A stretch of 64,000 nt of DNA. It comes from Epiperipatus broadwayi. Its lineage: Eukaryota; Onychophora; Udeonychophora; Euonychophora; Peripatidae. This document shows, in pieces, positions 23,447 to 36,114 of this stretch (positions within the stretch are counted from its first letter, which is position 1; every line of letters starts with the position of its first letter). Under the pieces are notes generated by a model that searched no databases, was not told the origin of the DNA, and saw only the letters and a program-made list of their open reading frames with translations. Made by a program: the position numbers and the translations under genes. The stretch lies in contig JAQFVV010006699.1 of NCBI GenBank assembly GCA_028023455.1, positions 248,001 through 312,000 on the forward strand, read 5' to 3'.

Positions 23447-24667
23447 GCATAATTACAGCACTTGTTCTCCTCTCAGTCTCTTCCTACTTTGTATTAAAGA
23501 CATCCATCTAAGTATCATATGTAAAACATTTTGACAGAATAAATGTCAATAAAAGTTTGTACCTGAAACATTTTGTTCTGGGAAGATTGGACTATCCCGG
23601 ATAGATGCATTGCATTCGGCATGATTTACTAAATTTTGTTGTGCTGGCAAATTTAACTATAATTGACTTCGGAAGGAGATCCAGGGTGCCCAACTTAATT
23701 GCTTAGGGAAACATTTTGTAATTTCACTATACTCTTAAATAATTCGTAGGTAAGAGGATGGCAATCATCAGAGAATATAACTTTAAAAAAATGAAGCAGA
23801 AAATTTAACTATATGCAATGTTTACATGAACAATTTCGAGAAGACCCCCACCCCAATGCATCATCCCTTTCATAAAAAAAATATATATTCTAAATTGTGC
23901 TATTCAGAATTGATGATAATATTAGCATATTCTTGAAATATTAGAAATTTTATTTAAAAAAATTTCTTCAAGTACAGATTTATTTTACTCAAAGAACATA
24001 ATTTAATGGAAGGTTGAGTCTGATAAATATTTAGCAAGAGTGGAATTTTTCCTTTCTACCATTTATTCCAAATCATTTATAGGTGTTATAATTATTTGCA
24101 GTATTGTTTGATTTTTCCTCTATCTCATTGTAATTCTCTATAGTATCACCTTAAAATTATTGTAACCCCACTGAGCATAGCCCATGTTCCAGGAAAAGTG
24201 TCTCTCGAATAATAGTAATTTCTTAATATAATATTCTCATCGTCTGCTGTAAAAGTGTTGGGTTACAAGTGATGGATCACTGGTAGTGGCATCTTTTATT
24301 TTTATAGTTGTTAAAATTTTAAATTACAACACTAATTTTGCAATTTTAGAAACAATATTGTTTTTATTATTAATACGATTATATAAATATAGTTAAATTT
24401 TTTATCTCTTTTAATATCATAAAATAGACGTCTAAATGTTCTTTATAATTCATTCGTTTGTACATTTAAAATCTATATATTCATAGTATCGGTAAATTAT
24501 CAATCATCTATCAAGCCCATTATCCATATTCAAACTTTTATTTTGCTCTAGAATCTGTTACTAGATTGAAATGTTACATTCAAACTCAAAGATTATATAT
24601 AATCTATTTCAAAATATATAAGTTTAAAACTTCCAAAATCATATAAATGACAATGCTTGTATTTTTT
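23447..24667. other. No gene seen; possible 3' end of family H
   Basis: About 24010-24195 loosely resembles the last 180 bp of family H (58855-59040), ending CCACTGAGCATAGCC. The rest is AT-rich, without a supported gene. Confidence 0.4.
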
Positions 24668-24775
24668 TTTCCATATGTCATAGCATCGGCCAGGAAGCGA
24701 ACCCACAACAACCGTCGGCAACCAACTGCTTGCTTGTAAGGCAGCTGCGCTGACCTCTCGGCTAACAACGCTTGA
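24668..24775 (-). mobile_element. tRNA-derived SINE (minus)
   Basis: The reverse strand gives an A-box-like TTAGCCGAGAGG, CAGCTGCCTTACAAGC, GGGTTCGCTTCC and GATGCTATGACATATG, with an A-rich tail (a T run at 24662-24670 on the plus strand). Same family as the copy at 10030. Confidence 0.78.
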
Positions 24776-25208
24776 CTACTTTAAGAGCAGCGTTTAAGAT
24801 ATAAAAAACAGATTGAGAATGTATGTTCAGTTTAGACATTTTTGTGGATACTAAATAATAAATAGTGGTATAAAATATATGTATGTGCCCTAAAATATAT
24901 ATCCAGAAATGCTACGTGAAAAATTTGCCAGAACAATATTTTTCCTTTGTTGTCCATTATTTTAAAATATAAATTATATTTTAAAACTGAATCGTTGTAT
25001 CTGCCCCCAGACACTAATCATAATAACTATATTTTATAAGCTATACCCCTTATGTCATGTAAAATCCCCTCTTGTACATATGTTAATACGTGTACACAAT
25101 TTGGCATTCATAAAATTTATTTTATATAAAAAAAATTCTACTAGCTAAAATAGTAACAATAAAAAAAAAGAGTATAGCAAAAAAACAACTATTACACGAA
25201 AACTTGTT
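24776..25208. other. 3' flank of the GPCR gene; no other gene seen
   Basis: AT-rich downstream flank of the minus-strand GPCR. It would hold its 3' UTR; I cannot fix a polyadenylation site, since AATAAA-like words are common by chance here. Confidence 0.4.
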
Positions 25209-26210
25209 TTAGTTCATTTTATTACAATTGCAAGCTATAATGTGTATATATGCTTTCCTGATTTTTTTATTCGTAATTCCACAAATAAATGGATTGACTA
25301 AAGAATGAACTGTCATAATTAGCATAAAGCTTCTAATAACTACAATTGGAATATAAAAGAAAGCTTTAAATATGATTATTATACCAATCGGAATAAAAGA
25401 TACTGCAAAAATTAAAAATATTACAAATAAGACCTTAGTCATTCTAATGTTTTCAGAAAAACGTCTTTCCACGTCTTTAGATGAATTCATGTGTTTCAGT
25501 GTCTGTTGTGATACTTGGATACGTTTATAGATTTTGTAATAGCAAGTAGATATAGTAGGAATTACAATAGTATACGTTACAATTAATAATACTAAAAGAA
25601 AACAGCTTCCTTCATAATCAAAGACAATATAACATTGTTTTAATTGTTCGTTAAATTCATACTGAAAAAGTCCAGAAAAAAGTAAAAATATAATTAATAA
25701 AAGCATTAATAACCAATTTGCACATAACATAAGGATGACATTCCTCCGAGTATAAATTTTGCGATAAATATACGATTCTCGACAGATAATGAAATAGCGA
25801 TTTATTGCAATTTGGGTAAATGTTAAAATACTCTCATAACCTCCTGCTAATAAAATAGCAAAAGTAAAATTGCATCCATAATTCATGTCTATTTTTAGTA
25901 ATAAATTATAAACATAATGAGGAGAGGATATTCCTCCTAAAAACAAATCACTTAGAGATAAATTTACAATGTAGATGTTGGGTACTGTTTTCAATTTTGA
26001 AAATAATAAAATTGAAAGAATTAAAAGGAAATTACCAGTAATACATATTAGGTGAAAAACAAATGTTATAATAATATCAATATAATCATAGTAATACAAT
26101 TCTTCAAATACTTCTTTGTTAAGAGTCTGATTACTTGTAGTTACATTATTAAGCATTTGCGACATTAAAGATTCTCTCGTTCTTTCAAAGATGTTAAAAC
26201 TTCTTTTCAA
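25209..26210 (-). CDS. Rhodopsin-family G-protein-coupled receptor
   Basis: A 333-residue, single-exon seven-helix receptor. The N-terminus has possible glycosylation sites (Asn22, Asn27). TM1 about 44-70 has Asn60 in the GN motif; TM2 has NLSLSDL with Asp88; Cys113 before TM3 can pair with Cys193 in loop 2. TM3 ends in NRY (137-139), not DRY; TM4 has Trp166, TM5 Pro218. TM6 has SFIP (271-274) in place of CWxP; TM7 has NPFIC (306-310) in place of NPxxY. Cys327 and Cys329 in the tail could be lipid-anchored. The NRY and the 'AINRY-ICRE' wording recall the melatonin/moody/Tre1 branch, but the ligand cannot be inferred. The intact frame amid decayed repeats argues for selection. The start could instead be Met17 or Met20. 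It would act at the plasma membrane through heterotrimeric G proteins. Confidence 0.88.
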   Translation of the reverse strand: MKRSFNIFERTRESLMSQMLNNVTTSNQTLNKEVFEELYYYDYIDIIITFVFHLICITGNFLLILSILLFSKLKTVPNIYIVNLSLSDLFLGGISSPHYVYNLLLKIDMNYGCNFTFAILLAGGYESILTFTQIAINRYFIICRESYIYRKIYTRRNVILMLCANWLLMLLLIIFLLFSGLFQYEFNEQLKQCYIVFDYEGSCFLLVLLIVTYTIVIPTISTCYYKIYKRIQVSQQTLKHMNSSKDVERRFSENIRMTKVLFVIFLIFAVSFIPIGIIIIFKAFFYIPIVVIRSFMLIMTVHSLVNPFICGITNKKIRKAYIHIIACNCNKMN

Positions 26211-26402
26211 CTATTAAAAGTGAAATAGGGCTTAAAAATATATAATATAGTTATAGAAAGGCTTTATTTCTGCTTCTCTTGTAATATATATTAAGTATAC
26301 TTTTACTAATTTTAATTTATAATCATAACATATACATATACGCATATACATATGCACGCGCACACATAAACATATATAATAAATGAATTCACAAAAAGAA
26401 TA
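26211..26402. other. 5' flank of the GPCR gene
   Basis: Upstream of the minus-strand GPCR. AT-rich with TATATAATATAG-like words, but no promoter element that I can assign. Confidence 0.35.
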
Positions 26403-26431
26403 TAGATAGATAGATAGATAGAAAGATAGAT

Positions 26432-26494
<63 letters not shown>
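26403..26494. repeat. (GATA)n microsatellite
   Basis: About 22 GATA/GAAA units, upstream of the GPCR start. Confidence 0.97.
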
Positions 26495-28337
<1,843 letters not shown>

Positions 28338-28394
28338 TTGTGCCAGTCAATCTTAAACGACAGGCACAAAGATGGCTACAAGCATTATGTAGCC
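28338..28394. other. Two adjacent perfect hairpins
   Basis: TTGTGCC...GGCACAA (28338-28369) and GGCTACA...TGTAGCC (28374-28394) are 7-bp stems separated by 4 bases, followed by an AATAAA-like word. This could be the 3' end of a SINE or a structured RNA end. Not assigned. Confidence 0.45.
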
Positions 28395-29730
28395 TGAATA
28401 AATGTATATAAAAAATAAATAAAAGATTTGGTCTGTGCAACTATATTTTATTTTCATTTGTGCACATAATATATTTTAAATTAAAAAAGAAGGAAAGTAG
28501 TGATGATATGCTCTAAATGTATAATTGTATACACCAGAGTGAAATGCATATTTTTATGTTTCATAAATGTGTCAGATTTGATATGGTGGGGGGGATATAT
28601 AAATGCTGATCAGAATATATAGGGACATTCATTCACTTCATTCAATTCATTCACTTCTTTTCATTTTTTTTTATTCAGTTAAGTTCTAGCCATTCAGTAC
28701 AATGCATGCAGTTCAAATCAATTCACTTGGACATTTGATTTTCCTTTTCAAAGAGTGAGTAATAGACATTAAGATATTTCTAATTTTGTCTATGGAGTAC
28801 TGGATGGGGAGGAATAAGAAATCAATTCAATTCCTTAGAGCCAAACAGAAAGTTTTGAGAGGCAATTAGGAAAGAAAAGCAAGAATAAGTAATAGGGTTG
28901 AGTAAGTGGAAGAATTAAAAAGTTATCACAAGATGTAGTCATGTCCAATCCTAAGAAATAAAATCCCAAATAGAAATATAGAAGGGAATCAGGAATGTGA
29001 CTAGGAAAGAGTTAGCTGAAAGAAAGAGATTCAACGGAAAGAAATTGCAAATTATTTAAATAAATAATATAATAACTTCAATGAGACATACAATCTTCAT
29101 GTAAAACCCTTTGAAGTAGAAATCAAGGATGTCTAACCACAGCCCAAAATCAAGAGAATGCAGTTCAAATCAATTAAATCCAATGTGCAGCCTTACACAA
29201 TGGGAAGAATGAAATCAAGACTGATTCATATTGCCCAAGCCAACATGGAATAGAGGACCCAATTCGGTACCTTCACACTACTCAAAACCAATGTAGCCAC
29301 CAAGTTATGTGACTCTCTGCCCCTACAATGCATAGCTGTCTATGAACTATTTTGCTTACCATTCATGGAAGAGACCCTGGCAGTCAGTTGCTCGCGATTT
29401 ATGTATCTCCTTCAAAAGCTCTCAGCTTGGAGAAAACAAAGCCTTTGGGAAGTAAACTCATTTATATTTCTATATATATAAGGAAGTTAAGTGTAACACT
29501 TTTCAAATTGTCGTAAAATTGTTTCATGCATGTTTAGTGAGTTGATCGGTTTCCTACTTTCCGTCATCAATTTTTTTTTCAATGTAAATAATAAAGAAGA
29601 AAATTTTAGAGAAAAACATTTAAAATAATATCTTGCATTACGCTTTCACAAATAGCAAAAGTCCATTTCAGGATTAATAAAAATATAATTGACTCTTTGA
29701 ATCTTTAATAGATAAATATTTAAAAATAAG
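28395..29730. other. No gene seen; less AT-rich stretch at 28.6-29.5 kb
   Basis: 28600-29480 has a more balanced composition and a TATATAAATGCTGATC word at 28594-28609, like an old LTR or element remnant. I found no reading frame or terminal repeat to prove it. The segment just before 29731 may be 5' UTR of the HERC4-like copy. Confidence 0.35.
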
Positions 29731-30464
29731 ATGCTAGTTGGTTGGGGAAAGAGCTGTAATGGGCAATTAGGACTAGGTGGAATAGAAGAAGAATATATAT
29801 TACTTCCTAGAAATATCAAGACTTTCATAATCAGCAAGGTTTTAAGCTTGGTTGTGGAGATTATCATACTGTCTTTGTTCTAAAAGATGGCACTGTATAT
29901 TCTTGTGGAAGTAATGAATCTGGTCAGCTAGGTCATGATAAACCTTGCAGACGACCAGAACAGGTTTCAGCTTTGGAATCCCATGTAACTCATGATGTAA
30001 GTTGTGGAGCAGCTCATACATTAGTGATCAATGAATGTGGTCAAATTTTTAGCTGGGGACAAAATAATTATGGACAGCTTGGATTAGGAAGCGTAGATGA
30101 ATATTTTACTGTTAAGCCCAGATTAATTAAATCTTTAGCTGTATCTCAAGTAGTTCATATTTTCTGTGGATCTTATCACTCAATGGTCATGACAAATGCT
30201 GGACATTTATTTACTTGGGGAAGAAATTCCTATGGTCAGCTTGGTTTAGGTCATAAAAATGAAGTTTATGTACCCACCATTGTTGTATCTTTAGAAGCAT
30301 TACCTATTGGTCAAATAGAGGCTGGAGGTTTTCACAGTTTTGTATTGTCAACATCTGGAGCAGTGTATGGATGGGGGAAAAATAGGTTTGGTCAATTAGG
30401 TTTAAATGATGAAGAAGATCACATGTACCCCACACATGTGAAATCTTTAAGATATCAGAAGGTT
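29731..30464 (+). pseudogene. HERC4-like: HERC4-like RCC1 repeats, 5' part of pseudogene
   Basis: Begins MLVGWGKSCNGQLGLGG, matching the N-terminus of HERC3/HERC4 E3 ligases. It then carries RCC1 blades with GQLGH, GQLGLG (twice) and GQLGLN. The frame shifts between 29811 and 29829 (from IEEEYILLPRNIK to FKLGCGDYHTVF), so the start no longer reads into the propeller. From 29832 the frame is open to 30464, where a family A element interrupts it after KSLRYQKV. HERC proteins are large ubiquitin ligases with an N-terminal RCC1 propeller and a C-terminal HECT domain. The copy has no introns over a stretch that spans many exons in vertebrate HERC4, so it is probably a retrocopy. A real gene with an exon in one block cannot be excluded, but the frameshift and later stop argue against it. 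Confidence 0.85.
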
Positions 30465-30567
30465 AAACAGAGCAAAACTCTCCATAGAGTATTGCCACCT
30501 GTGCTAAACAGAGTAATCAATGGATGCCAGAAGGCTTGTGCATAAAATCCCTATCTAATGCCTACTC

Positions 30568-30625
30568 ATCCAATATCCCCAGACTAGTTTCTGGCTTGTG
30601 GCCTTCGTCAGTGAGGAGCTTGGAT
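30568..30625 (-). ncRNA. Hammerhead ribozyme (family A)
   Basis: Minus-strand core CTGACGA, stem II GGCC/GCC type, GAAA, ACTAGT. The 5' stem I strand lacks one base of the internal loop relative to other copies; pairing of TCCTCA with TGGGGA is complete. Confidence 0.8.
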
Positions 30626-31273
30626 CTGAGAGCACTGCATCTAGATCTTAGGATCTAATGCAACCCTCTAGCAACCACCTTTTATCTCTACTTAACTACA
30701 AAACTATGAGAATGAAATTGAAAACACAAAAAAATATTTTCAATCTAAGCTCAATAGCTTATATAATCATATGGGTCTGAACTCAGTTCAGAACCCATAC
30801 ATTTTGGTGTCTTTGGCTCTTTTACAACCATAGCCACTACTATCCTATTAGGCAGGATTGGTGTTAAACCATTAAGCATCACATGATCACATTTCCTATA
30901 CTAGCACATTAATTGTTGATAAACAGAGCAAAACTCTCCATACAGTATTGCCACCTGTGCTAAACAGACTAATCAATGGATGCCAGAAGGCTTGTGCATA
31001 AAATCCCTATCTAATGCCTACTCATCCAATATCCCCAGACTAGTTTCTGGCTTGTGGCCTTGGTGGCTATGGTTGTAAAAGAGCCAAAGACACCATAATG
31101 TATGGGTGCTGAACTGAGTTCAGACCCATATGACTATATAAGCTATTGAGCTTAGATTGAAAATATTTTTTGTGTTTTCAATTTCATTCTCATAGTTTTG
31201 TAGTTAAGTAGAGATAAAAGGTGGTTGCTAGAGGGTTGCATTAGATCCTAAGATCTAGATGCAGTGCTCTCAG

Positions 31274-31332
31274 ATCCAAAGCTCCTCACTGACGAAGGCC
31301 ACAAGCCAGAAACTAGTCTGGGGATATTGGAT
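31274..31332 (+). ncRNA. Type I hammerhead ribozyme (family A, intact)
   Basis: Core CTGACGA at 31289-31295, GAAA, palindromic ACTAGT. Predicted cleavage after C31318. Stem I fully paired (TCCTCA/TGGGGA and ATCCA/TGGAT). Confidence 0.86.
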
Positions 31333-31475
31333 GAGTAGGCATTAGATAGGGATTTTATGCACAAGCCTTCTGGCATCCATTGATTACTCTGTTTAGCACA
31401 GGTGGCAATACTGTATGGAGAGTTTTGCTCTGTTTATCAACAATTAATGTGCTAGTATAGGAAATGTGATCATGT

Positions 31476-32650
31476 GATATCAGAAGGTTGTTAAAATTAC
31501 ATGTGGAGAAGATCATACAGCTGCCTTAACTGAAGATGGTGGAGTATTTACATTTGGTTCTGGAATGTGTGGACAATTGGGATATAATAATCTTATCAAA
31601 GAAATTTTACCACGTAAAGTATTTGAATTAATGGGAAGCATAGTAACTCAGCTAATTTGTGGAAGAAGACATACATTAGCATTTGTTCCAAATACTGGGC
31701 ATTTATATGCATTTGGTTTGGGGAGTTATGGTCAACTAGAAATAGATAGTACTTCAAATCGTACTAGTCCCACTGTGGTTAAAGGTAATAGGATTTCAGC
31801 CTTTAAACATCAAGATCAAAAGTCAAAAAACACAGGAGAAGCAATTGAAAAAATATTTACCGGTGGTGATCATTGTTTTGCCTTATTAAAAATTATAGAT
31901 GAACTTGAAATTGTTGATTATCGAGTATTTTCTGATAGTAGTCAGATGTTGATTTTAGATAATAAAAGAATTGAAGAGATTATGGATAATTCAAGATTTC
32001 ATCGATGTCCTGCAGAAATTTTGCTAGATCTGGAAATAATATTTTCATCATCAGCTTGCATTAACAATTCATTTCTGTACAAAAATAATAAAAAATTTGG
32101 TTGTAGCCGACTTAATCATGGAGTTGACATGATGTCAGCACGGAATGGTTTCATTAGAATTCAGGAGTCTCAAAATAAAGTAGCACTAGATATTATAATT
32201 GGATGTTTGGAACGGAATTTACTTAAAGATTTAAAGACTTCTCCACCTGACTTGGAAGCTATAAGACTCTACCTCATACTTCCAGAAAGTCACGTGTTTT
32301 ATGATGCACAGAATTACGACACAATTATCTGTCCATTTGGCAAAGCTGTACTAAATCTAAACAAAAATGCAGGACAAGTTATTGACTGTTGGTGGTCCAG
32401 AATTACATCATCACATTTTGCTCATGTAGTTCAGATTTTCAAAGAATGTATTATTCATATACTAAATCTTCCACCGGCATACCTAGAGTCAGAGATCGTT
32501 TGACGGCAGCAAGGGCTGTTTATTTCCTTGGAATTGTTAAGCAAGCTAAACAAAATTAACAATCAAACTCCACAAATTATTCTATTTGATTTATTTTATA
32601 TTCTTGAAATTACGAAAAAAATTAATATTCGATCAGAATATATATATATA
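31476..32650 (+). pseudogene. HERC4-like: HERC4-like pseudogene, 3' part
   Basis: After the insertion the frame resumes as QKVVKITCGEDHTAALTEDG, completing the propeller with GQLGY and a decayed blade reading GQLEI. RKVFELMGSIVTQLICGRRH is very close to HERC4. It continues into the linker (GVDMMSARNGF, SSPPDLEAIRLYLILPE, CWWSRI). An in-frame TGA at 32501-32503 interrupts it, yet similarity carries on beyond it as LELLSKLNKINNQT and KKINIRSEY to about 32640. The HECT domain is missing, so the copy covers roughly the first 55% of the protein and cannot be a working ligase. Loss of the 3' end is unusual for a retrocopy, which normally loses the 5' end. Confidence 0.87.
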
Positions 32651-33330
32651 TTGTTTGATTTAAATATTTCTTACAAATATTTTTTTTCTTTTTATTGTTA
32701 TAGTTATAATTTAATAGTAATAAATTCCATAATCCTTTATATGTATTTTATCAAGGATTTTTTGTTTTTTATTAACTATATACATGATTCAATAGAAGAT
32801 TTCACGTATCAAAATAAATTTTAGTATATCACAAATGACTTAGATCAAAGATTTAAGGGTGGTAGGTTTACTCATAAAGTTATATTCACACAAGTGGTAG
32901 GCATTAACCTGTTCGCCCACTTTAGTATTGTTTTATTATACAAATATCTGCCACGTGCAATAAGATTAGTGTACAATTGATAAATTTTCTTTTCTATAAG
33001 AATGTATCTTATAAAAAGGGGTAATTAGATCTACCTGCCCATATAATTTAATGGCTATGGAGGGCATGAAATTCATTTATAAATAACTTTCTGTATCTGT
33101 TTAATCTGCCACATGCAGGATTCAATACATTATAACTTACGGTGAATTTGTTTCAATTAGTATAAATTTATTCCATCGGCCAAGTGCAGGATCATCTTAA
33201 TAATAATAAAAAAGGAATAAATAAGTAAATTAGTTTCCTATTTTTGATAATCCACTACATGCAGGATCGATTGAGGAACTCTCTATATTTAAATATTATA
33301 ATTTGCGGTCGATTAATTATACCAAATAAT
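32651..33330. repeat. Degenerate ~70-bp repeat around a GCAGGATC-like word
   Basis: The word CCAC(A/G)TGCA followed by GGAT recurs near 32952, 33110, 33184 and 33256, with AT-rich spacers. Diverged and of uncertain origin. No gene seen. Confidence 0.4.
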
Positions 33331-35434
33331 AGTGAAATTTTTATTTGATTCATAAAAAAAAACAAAGACTTGTTTTATGAAACAGGTACCAATCATGGCA
33401 CATAAGTATTGTAATCACATATAGAATAAACTATCCTATATAATGCTGAAGGGTGTGCAAATGAAGGTGAAACTCAGACCATCCTATTCCATTGGGTAAA
33501 CTATTTAAAGATTATGAATCGGGTTTAGATTAACATTTCTTTTGTATATTTTATGTTTACATATTTTTTTATTATTTATTTGTAATCTTATAAGATAATC
33601 AAGGGCTAAATAAATACAGAAAGATAATATTAAAATTTTAAAGTTGTGCTGTGTAGTTAGTAAATGTTTTATCATTCATCCTCCTTTGTTAGTTAAGCAA
33701 CACACCACCTTCCCGAGATAAAGAGTAGATGAGCTAGTCTGGGATAAATCTTTATTGGAACCAAGAATAATTTATTAAGACGTCCATCTTTCTATTGATT
33801 TTTTTGAGTAGAGCATCCATATTTCTGTTGATTTTATTAAATAAAGAGATACTAACCTTAATTTAAATTATGCAATCATATTTCTCTGGGGAGAGAGCAA
33901 TCTTTTCCTAGAGGTGGCACATAAAGGTCTTAGTAAATCAGACCTTTCAAAGGTATGAATGTAATAATTTATTCTTTGGATGCAATTTGAGAAAATAATG
34001 TACAGCCATGGTCTCTTGCCAAGGCTGTAAAACGTTCGGGTGTTTTATAACATTACAGTTTCCAATGGCTGAAAACGTGTTTATTTGCAAATTTATTACA
34101 GTTTTAAATATTTTTTTAAAAATAATTTGCACTATATTTATTAGATATTAAAAAATATAAATTATTAATAGCTTATTTTGACTTGAAACACTGCATTTTT
34201 AAAAATATAATGTTATATTAGAAGCTAATGTAAATATGTCATCAAGCAAATTAAAAAATTCTAGCTCTGATGTAAACAAGTTACTTTATTTATGAGTAAA
34301 GAAAATATCCTAATTTTGCAATAAATATTCAAAAAATTTAAAATTTTAAAGCATAATTGCTTAGATATAAGAGAAATAAATAAATATTTGTTCACATTCT
34401 TAAAAATAATCAAAAACAATAAATATTTTGTCGATTTTATAAGCTAAAAATAATATTTCTAGAAATGAAGACGTCTTTGTTTTGATTGGCGATTTGATTT
34501 TTTTAATATCCACAGAAACCAAATGTTAACGTTTAAAATTTATTTCAGTAGTAAACAAAAATATCTATCAAATAAAATCAAATTTATTATTTCTTGAAAA
34601 GAAATAATCATTTATCATATAATTTATGTTGTGTGTGAGACAAAGAAAAACATCAGAAATGCTGAAATGTAAGAGGCTTGATGCTGCAATTTGGAAATGG
34701 CTAAAAGTTTTCTTATGTTGCAATGAATTTGTGTTGACCTGCAACAGGTTATGATATTAAATCTTGCCTGATAAGTGGAATTAACACATTCATTAAATTA
34801 AGTTATAGTATTCATCAATATCGAATTAAATGTTAAGTCAATTTCTAGCAGATTAATTACCATGTTAATCACAATGTAATTATCAAATTTATAATGTACT
34901 ATTAAAATTTGAGAAATTTACACACATAATAATAATGAGAAGCAACGTTAATTTTCAACTTCTTAATTTCCTGCATATCGATCCTTTAAAGTTAACAGAT
35001 GAAACTGCGATCATTTAAGGACCCAACAATGTATCAGAATTACTAGTTAAATTAATGAAGAAGTATGGAGTTTACTCATATCATAGTGGATCAGTAAACA
35101 CATGTTGAAAGGAGTTTTCACAAATTTATGTAGAGAAAGTAAATACCATAATAATACCTGTTTAGAATATATGTTCAGATTATTGTCTAATAAAAGTTTA
35201 AAACTAAATGCATTAATATCTTCAGGTAATCTACTCATTAGATGTAAAAAAATAAAATAAATATTTTCTCCGATGATAAGGAAGAAATAAGATGATAGAA
35301 AATAAATAGGGTAAATTTTTAAATGGTAAAGAATATTACTAAATTAATTAATGCTGCAGATTTCAAATAGAGTTTAAAAAAATTCTTATTTCTTACTTTC
35401 ACAAGAAGAAATGTGAAAAAAGGTTTATGTAATG
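33331..35434. other. No gene seen
   Basis: About 2.1 kb of AT-rich sequence; short open frames at 33947-34132 and 35047-35238 show no domain. Confidence 0.5.
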
Positions 35435-35443
35435 ATAGTTCAT

Positions 35444-36105
35444 AATTAAACCATTAAGCATCACATGATCACATTTCCTATACTAGCACATTAATTGTTG
35501 ATAAACAGAGCAAAACAAGCCAGAAACTAGTCTGGGGATATTGGATGAGTAGGCATTAGATAGGGATTTTATGCACAAGCCTTCTGGCATCCATTGATTA
35601 CTCTGTTTAGCACAGGTGGCAATACTATATGGAGAGTTTTGCTCTATCAACAATTAATGTGCTAGTATAGGAAATGTGATCATGTGATGCTTAATGGTTT
35701 AACACCAATCCTGTCTAATAGGATAGTGGTGGCTATGGTTGTAAAAGAGCCAAAGACACCAAAATGTATGGGTGCTGAACTGAGTTCAGACCCATATGAC
35801 TATATAAGCTATTGAGCTTAGATTGAAAATATTTTTTGTGTTTTCAATTTCATTCTCATGGTTTAGTAGTTAAGTAGAGATAAAAGGTGGTTGCTAGAGG
35901 GTTGCATTAGATCCTAAGATCTAGATGCAGTGCTCTCAGATCCAAAGCTCCTCATTGATGAAGGCCACAAGCCAGAAACTAGTCTGGAGATATTGGATGA
36001 GTAGGTATTGGCTAGGGATTTTATGCACAAGCCTTTTGGCATCCATTGATTACTCTGTTTAGCACAGGTGGCAATACTGTATGGAGAGTTTTGCTCTGTT
36101 TATCA
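35444..36105. mobile_element. Family A fold-back element
   Basis: A short minus-strand end (35448-35516) is joined to one partial and one full plus-strand monomer. The direct repeat ATAGTTCAT at 35435-35443 and 36106-36114 (extending to 14 bp with one mismatch) is a probable target duplication. The internal truncation cuts through the first plus ribozyme at about 35518. Confidence 0.85.
35940..35998 (+). ncRNA. Hammerhead relic (family A, core mutated)
   Basis: The core reads TTGATGA (35955-35961), changing the essential first C to T, and stem I has a mismatch (TGGAGA). GAAA and ACTAGT are intact. Predicted inactive. Confidence 0.75.
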
Positions 36106-36114
36106 ATAGTTCAT

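Larger units (their letters stand above)
30465..31475. mobile_element. Family A fold-back inserted in HERC4-like copy
   Basis: A minus-strand monomer (from 30465), a second partial minus unit from about 30866, a junction near 31061 inside the ribozyme, then a plus-strand unit to 31475. The flanking duplication GATATCAGAAGGTT occurs at 30451-30464 and 31476-31489; about 4 of its 14 bases could belong to the element end. The displacement of 1025 bp accounts for the frame change between the two HERC4-like halves. Two ribozymes are complete. Confidence 0.93.

Noticed and set aside
31476-32650. Working HERC4 gene
   Set aside because: N-terminal frameshift, a ribozyme element insertion, an in-frame stop at 32501-32503 and no HECT domain.
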